A model generated the notes under the pieces. It searched no databases. It saw only the letters and a list, made by a program, of their open reading frames with translations, and had not been told where the DNA came from. Shown in pieces: positions 25,801 to 34,113 of a stretch of 64,000 nt of DNA. The position numbers and the translations under genes were made by a program. Origin of the DNA: Liolophura sinensis (lineage: Eukaryota > Mollusca > Polyplacophora > Chitonida > Chitonidae); NCBI RefSeq assembly GCF_032854445.1, contig NC_088301.1, positions 45,379,116 to 45,443,115 on the forward strand, read 5' to 3'. Each line of letters starts with the position of its first letter. The first letter of the stretch is position 1.

Positions 25801-27626
25801 GTAATGAAGATGATACATGTCAAAATTCATGTTGTGGAGGTTTACTATGCTGGGCAGAGTGGAGTGGGGTGAGGAGGGGAGTCTTCATAATGAACATTGC
25901 CACGATATGGCTGAAATATTGCTGATGTGGCGTTAAGCCATAATCATTCATTCATAATGAACATGTTGTAGAGGTTTGCTAGGCTCGGCGGAACAGGGTT
26001 GGGAGGGGAGTCTTCATAATGAACATATTGTGGAGTTTTGCTAGGCTGGGCGGGATGGGGAGGGGAGCCTTCATAATGAACATGTTGAGATAACTTAAAT
26101 TTGCTTAAATTGAAACAACTGGTTTACTCAAAGTAGCAGGCTATAAGTATCTGGTTTTCAGATGTATTCTGCAGTCTCTAGAGTAATAGGTGCCAGTTAT
26201 TAACAGCTGTTAACAAATCTCACGAGCATTGCTTCAATTGTATAAATAACCCAAAAAAAAAAAAAAAAAAAAATATCACTAATGTCAATGTCTTGCTTAC
26301 AGGCCATATTGACATTTTAATTTTCTAACATTTATTTGCTTTCATTTATCTTTAACACCTATTTTTGTTATATTCTAGACTGCATTATAATACTACATGT
26401 ATATACATTATTATATAAAATGCAGGATGTTTCAGCATAAAGCTACCTTCACCATTCACTCAGCTTCTTTCTCTGTATATATCTTTTTCTAATTTAAGTC
26501 TGTGTGCCTGGCTTAGCTTTGCGGGATATGGAGTTTCAGTGGTTGTATAGGAACAACCTTGCTTAATGGACTGTAATTTCCAAAGTGTCCGTCCTGAAAG
26601 CTTGTCAAATTAACACATCTCTGAACCAAGAAATCAATATTTCTGATTCAGTGGGAACCCATGTCCACGTCATTCTGCTTTGGTGCTTCTGTCCCTAAAA
26701 CAACAGTGCAGGATGATGACCTAATATTGCAGTATTTCATTTTCACATAAACAACAAAATAGCCCTCTATATTTTGGAGTATTCTCCAGAAAGAAAAAGT
26801 TCCCAAAGTATCTTAATTGTTACTTTGTTTGGCTCTTTTGGTCTAACAAATGCTGCATGAATGTATCAATTTGACCAAGGCTTAGCAATATATTTTCAGG
26901 TGGCATATAACATAGTTTGTCTTGATTACTTTGTTTCTCACATATGATAGTTGGATTTTTTCTTTGCATGACAAGTGTATTTTGTCACATGTTTTTAGAT
27001 TTCCTGGCGTAGTTACAGTCAGATGTCTGGATGTATGCATGATATTTATGAAAGATTTAATGAACAGTTACAGAATATTCCCATCTTGAAGACAGTAAAT
27101 ATTAATTTCAGTAAAAAACATAGAAAAAAAGTGAAAATCATTCCTATTATTCTCATTTAGTTCTCTGTAAGTCATCCCTAAAAATGTTGTAAAAACTTTA
27201 CTAGGAGGTACAAATTATGTTTTGTGAATTTTATTTTCTGATATGGCTCCTTGTAAGTCCTTGAAATTTCCTTGATGGTTTATAGTAGATCTTGTAAGTG
27301 TATGACAATATTAGTCCATCTTATGTAATAGTGTTGATACAAAAACATTATTATTTTATTAATTGGTTTCTTTTTGCAGGGAGCGTTCACCCAGCATGAG
27401 CAGGAGCCCTTATATGAGTGATGGTATGGACAAGGGGCCACCATCCTACAGCGATGTGGACAACTATGAAGAGTTTGAAGACCCAGAGGGTCAAGAGGCT
27501 GGAAAGTTTGACCAGGACGGCTTCATCCATTCCCCGGCCAGTAACCATGCCCCTTCACCCTCGTACGCCCCTTCATCCCAGGCTCAAGAACCAGCTACAC
27601 CCTCAGCCATGTCAACCTTTGTATGA
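13772..27626 (+). CDS. Nrg: Neuroglian/L1CAM-type cell adhesion protein (gene B), complete
   Basis: L1-family adhesion receptor, type I membrane protein. Exons: 13772-13841, 14154-14259, 14565-14935, 15168-15296, 15726-15828, 16083-16273, 16565-16696, 16957-17130, 17457-17638, 18018-18108, 18246-18533, 18661-19031, 19358-19601, 20141-20283, 20896-21118, 21486-21614, 21859-22041, 22255-22380, 23004-23162, 23617-23745, 24273-24453, 27380-27626. They sum to 3972 nt, in phase throughout: 1323 codons and TGA, normal for the family (about 1200-1300). Domains by residue: signal peptide 1-22, Ig1 24-121, Ig2 122-226, Ig3 227-323, Ig4 324-425, Ig5 426-516, Ig6 517-612, FN3-1 613-712, FN3-2 713-817, FN3-3 818-939, FN3-4 940-1043, FN3-5 1044-1138, membrane helix about 1148-1173, tail of about 150. 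It ends in STFV like gene A but lacks FIGQY, so coupling to ankyrin is doubtful. Tandem paralogue of gene A. Confidence 0.93.
14154..15296 (+). CDS. Nrg: Gene B Ig1 and Ig2
   Basis: Exons 14154-14259, 14565-14935, 15168-15296. Ig1 has the B-strand Cys in VELPCKAEAEP, the core Trp in YTWRRDG and the F-strand Cys in YQCFATNQHG. Ig2 has VTLRCVPP, ITWILRD and YVCMAINEF. The middle exon joins the end of Ig1 to the start of Ig2 without an intron at the domain border. In L1 proteins Ig1-4 fold into the horseshoe used for homophilic binding. Confidence 0.9.
15726..17130 (+). CDS. Nrg: Gene B Ig3 and Ig4
   Basis: Exons 15726-15828 and 16083-16273 (Ig3: ARMKCIFAG, VEWRRDSGPIP, YECLANNDF), then 16565-16696 and 16957-17130 (Ig4: AVFMCKGKGKPRP, VIQCNISNTNG). 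Ig4 has VDVTIDGKPL where the core Trp is expected, so the Trp is replaced by Thr or Ile. The exon borders are supported by phase and acceptors. Confidence 0.87.
16890..16917. repeat. Poly-T tract
   Basis: About 28 T residues roughly 40 bp upstream of the acceptor of exon 16957-17130. Probably a strengthened pyrimidine tract or a relic of a retroposon tail. Confidence 0.8.
17457..18533 (+). CDS. Nrg: Gene B Ig5 and Ig6
   Basis: Exons 17457-17638 and 18018-18108 (Ig5: VNLSCQTTGKPDPVITWFKE, then DAGHFGCEAANKFG, split in phase 0 before the E/F region) and 18246-18533 (Ig6 in one exon: AKFTCSATTDTDE, ILWEKDDKPI, DSGRYTCVATNGLDN). Confidence 0.9.
17741..17965 (-). repeat. Dispersed repeat R3, long copy in gene B intron
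   Basis: Its reverse complement matches 41545-41745 over about 200 bp, with shared blocks such as GATGATATTCTACTGGA and TTTTGTGGGC. It lies between the two Ig5 exons. Confidence 0.65.
18661..21118 (+). CDS. Nrg: Gene B FN3-1 to FN3-3
   Basis: Exon 18661-19031 codes for FN3-1 (AILEWSPGSNNNAPI, YTFRVLSSNKIGDSEPS) and opens FN3-2. 19358-19601 completes FN3-2. 20141-20283 and 20896-21118 code for FN3-3. Two introns are in phase 0 inside domains: after VEWT in FN3-2 and between GYR and IQYWK in FN3-3. Contactin (gene C) has introns at the same two places. Confidence 0.9.
20590..20830 (+). repeat. Degenerate minisatellite in gene B intron 14
   Basis: Repeats of the type CATTCCATTTAGCCCACCCA, with about 20-30 bp spacing and many variants, fill the intron just before exon 20896-21118. 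A shorter run of the same unit occurs at 22535-22620 as part of a copied segment. Confidence 0.75.
21486..23162 (+). CDS. Nrg: Gene B FN3-4 and FN3-5
   Basis: Exons 21486-21614, 21859-22041 (FN3-4: FLLSWEKPEITDQNG, YRVHIWARTIKGRG) and 22255-22380, 23004-23162 (FN3-5: LNVTWQRPIEAGE, YQVRVVATTG). All are phase 1 at the ends. The large intron 22381-23003 holds the decayed exon copy described separately. Confidence 0.9.
22457..22847 (+). repeat. About 63-bp direct repeats flanking the exon copy
   Basis: 22457-22522 and 22785-22847 are near-identical (both contain GGAAAGATATTTTGTTAA and GTTTGCAACA). They bracket the copied intron-exon segment exactly, as expected if the insertion duplicated its target. 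Confidence 0.8.
22523..22784 (+). pseudogene. Decayed copy of gene B exon 15 and its upstream intron
   Basis: 22535-22698 copies the end of intron 14 (minisatellite units, then a stretch matching 20807-20895 almost base for base, including TTCTTGTAG). 22699-22784 copies the first part of exon 20896-21118. The copied exon reads IHY then TGA, has a one-base insertion in GAACAAGCCAG against GAACAGCCAG, and another stop near 22770. It has no donor in the right place, so it cannot serve as an alternative exon. Confidence 0.85.
23617..23745 (+). CDS. Nrg: Gene B transmembrane exon
   Basis: Encodes GAGWLVGMMLAIVLVIIIII, then LICVVVVFL, a long hydrophobic helix, followed by RKNCENVIG. It aligns with gene A exon 3437-3556 in helix position and phase, but the basic KRNRGDKYH block of A is absent. 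Confidence 0.92.
23903..24094 (+). mobile_element. SINE-1, diverged
   Basis: GGAGCCTGTCACCAATGTGG, then AAGTTCAGCTCATACT, GTACATGGGAAGG, TTTCCTCCCACCATAACACT and ATATCACCAATCAGATAAAT. It lies in the intron between the membrane exon and the first tail exon of gene B. Confidence 0.75.
24273..27626 (+). CDS. Nrg: Gene B cytoplasmic tail, rebuilt, without ankyrin motif
   Basis: Exons 24273-24453 (181 nt against 79 nt in gene A) and 27380-27626, separated by a 2.9-kb intron with the weak donor GG|GTTAAT. The first exon is rich in Tyr, Pro and Ser. The second has GPPSYSDVDNYEEF (a PPxY site, the WW-domain ligand form), then KFDQDGFIHSPASNH where gene A has KFNEDGSFIGQYG, and ends SAMSTFV. The end is conserved with gene A; the ankyrin motif is not. 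Confidence 0.9.
25830..26086 (+). repeat. Three-copy tandem repeat of about 60 bp, with inserted element
   Basis: Three diverged units end in GGGAGTCTTCATAATGAACA or a close variant (near 25897, 26026 and 26082). The first is interrupted by a 53-bp insert (25898-25950) flanked by the duplicated 14-mer TTCATAATGAACAT. Confidence 0.7.
25898..25950 (+). mobile_element. SINE tail inserted with 14-bp target duplication
   Basis: The insert CACGATATGGCTGAAATATT, then GCTGATGTGGCGTTAAGCCA and TAATCATTCA, is the 3' end of a SINE type common in molluscs (from memory). The flanks 25884-25897 and 25951-25964 are identical. Confidence 0.7.
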
Positions 27627-29100
27627 TCCACTGTATGATGGTCTTAGTGGATGATTTCTTGTTTTGAGATCTGCTACAAAAGTTATGTTATATTTTATTC
27701 AAACCAGAGTGTCACTTTTTTTAACAAACGTGCTTGACTTTGTAAGATGCGTGGTTGTGTTGCATGAGAATTTGGCTTTCAAACTCATGCCAGATGTTAA
27801 ATAGCATAATGACCAAATTCATCAGCTTCATCATACAGAGTGTCCTGAACTAGGGTTGGCAGCAAAACTTGTACATATATACATGTGAGACTGAATGCAA
27901 TCTGCTACTACATTTTATAACACTGAGAATAGATGGTTTTTTATCCCTCAAATTGTCACTTGCCATTGTAGAATGCTCTTCTTTGACTTTTTTTGTTCAT
28001 TCTGTTAATTTTAATTCAGCTTTTTAACATCTATCTAACCTATATCAATCCCCTGGGATATAGTGTGTTGTTGTGTATGTTTATAATTCCGTATCCCATA
28101 TTAAAGGATTATCTTAAGTACGCAAATGTAACCAATACCTAAGGCTGATTCCATTTATCCATTATTGACTCATGTCAACATTTTATCCATTGTAACAATG
28201 CTTATTTTATGGTAGAGGAAGATGACATTTTGGCACATCTGTCTTTACATTTCTGAGGTGATAAATAAATTTAACTTATAGCACTAAGAAATAAGCTCTA
28301 AAATTGAATTACAGATTTTAGCAGGAGTCAAAAATAGCTTTGTGGAATTAGCCACTAAGATTTGCTATCAATGCTAAGTCTTTATACATTATTTTAATTC
28401 CCTATGGTTTTTTTTTTTTTCAATTTAAAGATATATTGTTGTGAATAATACACTGATTGTTACATTTCTGATGATTCATTCAATTTTGTAATAAATCACA
28501 ACATTGTATACATAGGTTTCACTTTGTTACATTATGAGTATACATGTTGATTACATTATGTATATAAATAACAACATGCTTCCTCTTCATATTAAAGAAA
28601 GCATTTTTATCATCTAATTCAATTAACATTGTGAATAACTCCAGGTCTGCATATGGCAACATTAATTACTTTAAGGTTTTGCATAAAGTTGTAAATGTGC
28701 ACTGTTCCAATAGATTTTTAGCTGTGGTATGGTATAGATAAAATTTCTAAATATCTGTACCAGGGCATGTTTATAGAAGAAGTAAAATATTGTTCAGAGA
28801 ACTTTTAAATTGTAAATTAAATTGTATGGTTGCCATATTGAGAAAGACTGTCTTGTTACATTGTTTGTATAGATCAAATATAACCATGATGCATATATTG
28901 ATTAGTAGCCTGTGCTATTTTTCGGATGATTTATTTTACTGTATATCTCATTTTAAGTGTAAAATGCATCAATTGCTATATCAATCACAACATAGTTTAC
29001 CGAAATAGGATATTTAATCGATACATATACATGTAATATCACATTAAGAACTTTTGTACATAAACTGATTTTATACAATGTAATAAATAATTTTATACAT
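27627..29100 (+). other. 3' UTR of gene B
   Basis: AT-rich, non-coding. Candidate AATAAA signals occur near 28262, 28489 and 29082. The last has the best downstream GT-rich context. Confidence 0.5.
29082..29087 (+). terminator. Candidate poly(A) signal of gene B
   Basis: AATAAA followed by TTTTATACATAACTGTTGTC and a T/GT-rich stretch ending TTTTATTTTG. Confidence 0.4.
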
Positions 29101-29984
29101 AACTGTTGTCAAGATTGTTTTATTTTGATTCTGAAACATCGATCAAGGTCTCCCAAATACTAACCTATACAACAGTTAACCGGAGCAACCTTCCCCAGCA
29201 AATATAATTCGGGGCCATTATCAAGCTCTGTTAAGGGTGTTGTTCATCCCTGCCTTTGCGATGACCTGCCTTAGAAAAAATGATCTGTTGAATTTAACAA
29301 AGTCCGAGTGATGCTAGAATGTATTCTGTTATTATAACACAATATTGTCATATTTAACTTAATGGCTTGTTAATCTAATAGAATCGCAATGTTGAATAAG
29401 TAGAATGTTTGCTATATTAACCAATATTCTGTGGCAATAACTTAATACATTCTAGCTTCACGCGGACAAATACTGTCAGTTAAAGTTAGATTATTTTTTC
29501 GAGAGTGGGCTAATTGGTGATGTATTATTCCTTGTATGCAAGAGAACATTTATGAGTTTAGCTTGGATCCGATTATACCCTTGTGTTCAAAATGAATCAC
29601 TGATGAAAAATTTACATTTTGACGTTGACGAGTAGTGCATTAGTTAACATATCTGTACGTCGGATAAAGGTTACATCTCATCTAAGTGGTTTCTGAGTTG
29701 GAAGGTACATGCAATTATAGCAATCCGTCAGTCTATACGTCATTTCAAGAAGGTTTTGCGCGGGTTATATAAATAGTGTCAACATTCCTTGTTTGACAAA
29801 TCAGGGAACAGACTACATGTATATCATCAAATAACTTCCCATTTAATAAAACTGTCGGTGCCTGTCACCATACATCCATGTTGTTCACTGTATATTCAGT
29901 GGCCACTGTTGACCATTAATTGGAAATGCATCAGGATAACTTTAAAATTGGAGATCTCGATGAGGGGAGCACAATGTACAAAGT

Positions 29985-30330
29985 CCGGTTAACACAATGG
30001 TTCCGGTATATGATGGCACTGTGCACACAAAACTGATGTATGTACAAAAGTCTTGTGTCACATTTGAACAACTCTACCTTATGATGAATTAACACAACGC
30101 CTTGTGTTGAAAGAAATGAACACAAGATGTGTTGGATGTTAGATCCTATACAGAATACTTGTTGCAAAATAAACAAGTTTACGTAAATTACCTCTTTTTC
30201 GTTCAACACAATTAAGTTTGTGTGTTCTTATTTTGTAACACTAACTGGAAGTTCACATACATTTAACACATGTTTGTGGTGGGTTAACTCATGTCTGTGT
30301 TAAATGAAAACCACACACAAGTTGTGTTAG
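29985..30330. repeat. Cluster of palindromic AACACAA / TTGTGTT motifs
   Basis: Repeated inverted words such as ATTAACACAACGCCTTGTGT, AACACAAGATGTGTTGG, TTCAACACAATTAAGTTTGT and ACACACAAGTTGTGTTAG. It looks like a degenerate short non-autonomous element or an array of hairpins. No clear ends. Confidence 0.5.
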
Positions 30331-30341
30331 TCTTCGCCAGT

Positions 30342-30375
30342 GTTTGTGTGTGTGTGTGCGTGTGTGTGTGTGTGC
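30342..30375. repeat. (TG)n microsatellite
   Basis: TGTGTGTGTG with one GCG interruption. Confidence 0.9.
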
Positions 30376-30833
30376 CTTCAAATGGCTACAGTCCTGTCTC
30401 ACTACTATACTATAATGCAGACCCTTGACTAATTAAATGAGGACGTATGTTCACGTCCATCTCTGTTCAGGTTGTTCCAGGTTTAGCCACGAACTTTTTT
30501 GTTCGTTGGACAGGGCTGTCCGAGTACTAAACTAGCAGAATGACTATAAAAGAATGACTGACAAAAACTACCACGCAAAGAAACGAAGAAAGTATATATA
30601 AAATAGAACGGAATCACGGAAAGAGAAGCAGTGAACATTTTCAGTGATGTTTTGAAAGACACAAGGTATGTTCTAGGAGAATACGTAAAATCAGTATTCA
30701 AACTGAGTACCATGCATACATGCTAGTGTGTAAGTTATCAATAATAAAATATGCATTTTAGTTGCAGGCATGGCAGGGATGACAAATTATCTTAGAAGAT
30801 TCCCCGTGCACTGATTGTCGTTCCGGGATACGG

Positions 30834-30918
30834 ACAAAAGTCCCGAAGGACAAAAACCCCGCAGTCAAAAGCCCGCCAACAAAAGACCCGCCAACGAAAA
30901 TCCCGGCGGACATAAGCC
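30834..30918. repeat. About 15-bp minisatellite with unit like GGACAAAAGCCCGCC
   Basis: About six diverged units in a row (GGACAAAAGTCCCGAA, GGACAAAAACCCCGCAG, TCAAAAGCCCGCCA and so on), C+G-rich in an AT-rich spacer. A further pair at 31139-31172 (GGACAAAAGCCCAGG, CGGAACAAAGCCCG). Confidence 0.75.
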
Positions 30919-32518
30919 CCTCGATCAGCATTAAGAGTATATGGTAAATGACATGCGTTGTTTCCTTGTTTCAGAAAACATTCTCCCTGAAGAAGTTTCA
31001 GATTTGAATACACCTTTGTAAGTCAGTAGAGCCCCGTCTAAATCGAAAATTCAAAAAGTCTATATACAAGTATGGTATACAATTGCTCTTTAGCAGCTTG
31101 TGTAAGACTTTCTTTATTTTCCCTATTCTAAGAACGAATCCAGGACAAAAGCCCAGGCGGAACAAAGCCCGTTATGTGCTCACTTGCAGCTTGTGTAAGA
31201 TTTTTTTTCTATTCTAAAAACAAAAGTCTGATATATATGTCAATGTTTTCTATCCCGGAAATGTAATTTATCTTACTCTGTAAGATATGTCTCGATCTTA
31301 CAGAGTGGAGATGTTAAAAAATATGTAGCCAATATTTATTTTTTCCGGATATCGGAGAAATTAATGATATATAATTTTTTATTTACGCAATTAATATATA
31401 AGGGTTCGGATTTAACGTTTAGATCACTGATTCGTTTTATTTATCATCCACGTAGGGCATATAAAATAGAAACAAATACAGAGTAACCTATATAGTAGCA
31501 AATTTGTTAGGCCTATATTTTATTCTTATTATTATTTTAAGGAGTATTCAAAAGATATTTTTCTTGTGAACTATAATATGATTTACCTTAAATTTCTAAT
31601 CTAAATTTCTAAAGACATCTGTTAAAGGAAACAGGCTCAAAAAGGTTACGTCACGGCAGTCAGTAGCTTTATTTGTCAGGTACCTGGCCCAGGTTCGCTG
31701 GTAAACTCTATGATAGTCACTACATGCAGGTTCCTCCTCCCATAAATCCGAGCGTCGTCGAATAAGTGAGAAACAACACAAAATTGCAATGACATAAAAA
31801 TGATACAAGTGAGCATGAACGCATGTGGTAGCAGTAATCAATGCGTGGCAATTTTTTTCTGCGTGCATCGTGTGTACAGATTTGCGTATTAGTGCGTGTC
31901 GACTATGGCTGGCTGTTCGTGCATTTATTCTCTAATCACACAAATTTTACGTAGGCCCTATGTCCATTTCTTTTGCAAATATCTGTTTTATATGTCTGAA
32001 AATTTTAGTTTATAGAAAGAAAGGTAAGGAATTTATGTACACATACTAGACTAGCTGAAGATAAATACATATATACAAAAGATTTCCCACAAGTATACAA
32101 CAGATTTCCACACGTATGTAAACGAATTTTACTTAAATACAGAAAGAATATATTTTACGTACGTACAAAAGAATTTCATGTACAATTTTTTTAATTTTGT
32201 GTATACCCTGTATATATAGATAATTTAAGAACAAATACTACTTCGGCCTGCCATAAAAGCCCATAGACAGTACTGAAATAATTCATGTGCATCAATATTA
32301 AGTGGTGGTTATGAATAAGCCATAATCCTTCATTTTCATTAACATTAACATTATTATTAACAGTTTAATTATGTCAAAGCATTGTATAATGTTTGTAAAT
32401 TAATGTATTTCATTATTTAAATGTTCGTATATCACTCTTTTGATAAATATATACAATTATACTTTCTTATATATTAACAGGATGGTTGAGATATTTCTTG
32501 GCTTATATGGGATAGATT

Positions 32519-32563
32519 GTGTGTGTTTGTGTGTGTGTGTGTGAAGGGTGGGGGGGGGGGGGG
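32519..32563. repeat. (TG)n plus poly-G tract
   Basis: A TG run followed by GAAGGGTGGGG and about 14 G residues, directly before a full-length SINE-1. Confidence 0.85.
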
Positions 32564-32564
32564 A

Positions 32565-32917
32565 ATCGTGGCCGAAGTGGTTAACACGCCAGCGCGGCGG
32601 AATGACCCAGGAGCCTGTCACCAATGCGGTCGCTGTGAGTTCAAGTCCAGCTCATTGTGACTTCTTCTCCTGCCGTACGTGAGAAGGTCTGGCAGCAACC
32701 TGCGGATGGTGGTGGGTTCCCCCAAGCTCTCTCCGATTTCCTCCCACCATAATTTATTTTGTGAAGTATATACCAGCTGAATAACTGAGGTTTACATCCG
32801 ATTCGTCATCTATAAAACTAATTACAGATGTATTAGTGAAACATTCCGAATTCATAATGACGATAAACGCCATGCATGCGATCAAATCACATGGATAAAC
32901 CAATCAATCAATCAGTC
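32565..32917 (+). mobile_element. SINE-1 with tRNA-like head
   Basis: The most complete copy. The head CGTGGCCGAAGTGGTTAACA has an A-box form and GTGAGTTCAAGTCCAG a B-box form of RNA polymerase III promoters. Then come the conserved core (GAGAAGGTCTGGCAGCAACC) and a diverged tail ending ACCAATCAATCAATCAG. It lies upstream of gene C on the same strand. Confidence 0.8.
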
Positions 32918-33420
32918 GAAGATGTGGATGATAATACCTGTTATTTAGCGTACAAGAAAATGGTATAGGAGTCTGCATAAGTCCTTGTATATTATAACCT
33001 TGGCTCAAATCCAGGTAAATGAGGCACTTCACCCTTGTGTTGAAGGTATATCAGCAAGATTCGGATGGACGAGAGTTTTTACCCCACCATAATGCACACG
33101 TGTATTCAATATGAGGTGGTCAGACTGTCAGACTATAATAAATCTAACTTTACTACATTGATTGAATATACATTTTATCGACAGTTTAGGTGTAATACCA
33201 TTACAACATGTGAAGTAAAAAAAAAAAAAATCCCTTACCCGCTTCCCTTCATCGTTATCACAGGTCTATACGTAAAGTTTTCGTTCGGGACATGGACAAA
33301 CAAACTAAGACCGATAACTTACAATTGAATTTTATATTGGCCTACATAGTTTTATGTACATAGATGTTTATGTACATCTTACTGAGTTTTACATATATAT
33401 TATAAAAATTATAATATTTA

Positions 33421-33772
33421 ATGGCCTAACGGTTAGAGCGTGCGCCTCGAAGTCGGGACACCCGGTCGGACCAATCACAGGTACCGGTAATGTAATACCA
33501 AAGATCTTAAAAATGGCACTTGTTGCTACCTGGCACTCAGCACCCAGAGGTTAAAGCATGGAAAACAAGACTGGTTGACCCAGTGTCAGTAAATGTGGCT
33601 GAGGGAGGGTGTCATGCCTGATGCCTTCAGCATGACACTTCAGTGGCGGCAGCAATTTGGCGGCATGGACTCACCCTGCCACAAAAAGACACACTATAAG
33701 TGCATACAAGCATCTAATGACTTCTCGTCGTCATATGACTGGAAAATTGTTAAGTACGAAAACCCAAAGCAT
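33421..33772 (+). mobile_element. SINE-2, tRNA-like head
   Basis: ATGGCCTAACGGTTAGAGCG then TGCGCCTCGAAGTCGG is a tRNA-like head. It is followed by the family body (ACTTGTTGCTACCTGGCACT, GACTGGTTGACCCAGTGTCA, GGTGTCATGCCTG) and the tail TCATATGACTGGAAAATTGT then TAAGTACG. Not a working tRNA: no cloverleaf can be completed. Related copies at 41754-41990 and 52528-52790. Confidence 0.8.
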
Positions 33773-34029
33773 GCATGTACAATATTTAGTATAAAGGCTG
33801 ACAAATGTTTTACATGTGCATGTTTTGTACGCTTTACTTTGCAGGAGTTCTGTCCCACTGACTAGCCTGCTGACATACATACGGCAGAGGTGACGCAAAT
33901 TACCTGTCAGGAGTTTACTGTCACAGCGACAGGGGCGGTAATCAGTGACAGGAAGAAAGGCCATTGCGCATCACCTGAAAGGTATGCTGAAGCTAGCGTC
34001 CTCACCCGCCAGGTGTCGCATACCTGGGA

Positions 34030-34113
34030 TGACCTCATTCGAATGTGTATTTAATTACAACAGGAAAGCACCGCCATTTTGCGAGTAGGGGAGGCAAGAG
34101 GAATTTTTCTCAG
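34030..34113 (+). promoter_or_regulatory. Candidate promoter-proximal non-coding first exon of gene C
   Basis: Contains CACCGCCATTTTGCGAG (YY1-type element, 34070-34083 core) and ends TTCTCAG|GTGCGT, a plausible donor at 34114. The layout is the same as upstream of gene B. A second possible donor is GTAAAG|GTAGGC near 34241. Confidence 0.4.

Larger units (their letters stand above)
29101..32564. other. Spacer between genes B and C
   Basis: No supported exon. Contains a cluster of AACACAA/TTGTGTT motifs (29985-30330), a (TG)n tract (30342-30375), a short-unit C-rich minisatellite (30834-30918) and long AT-rich stretches. A weak SINE-1-like fragment may lie at 31690-31775. Confidence 0.5.

Noticed and set aside
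33421..33500. Functional tRNA gene
   Set aside because: The A-box is good but the rest cannot fold as a tRNA and continues into a SINE-2 body seen elsewhere in the window.
33981..34023. GGTATGC...GCATACC inverted repeat upstream of gene C
   Set aside because: Seven-base arms with a 29-bp spacer are expected by chance in a window this size.
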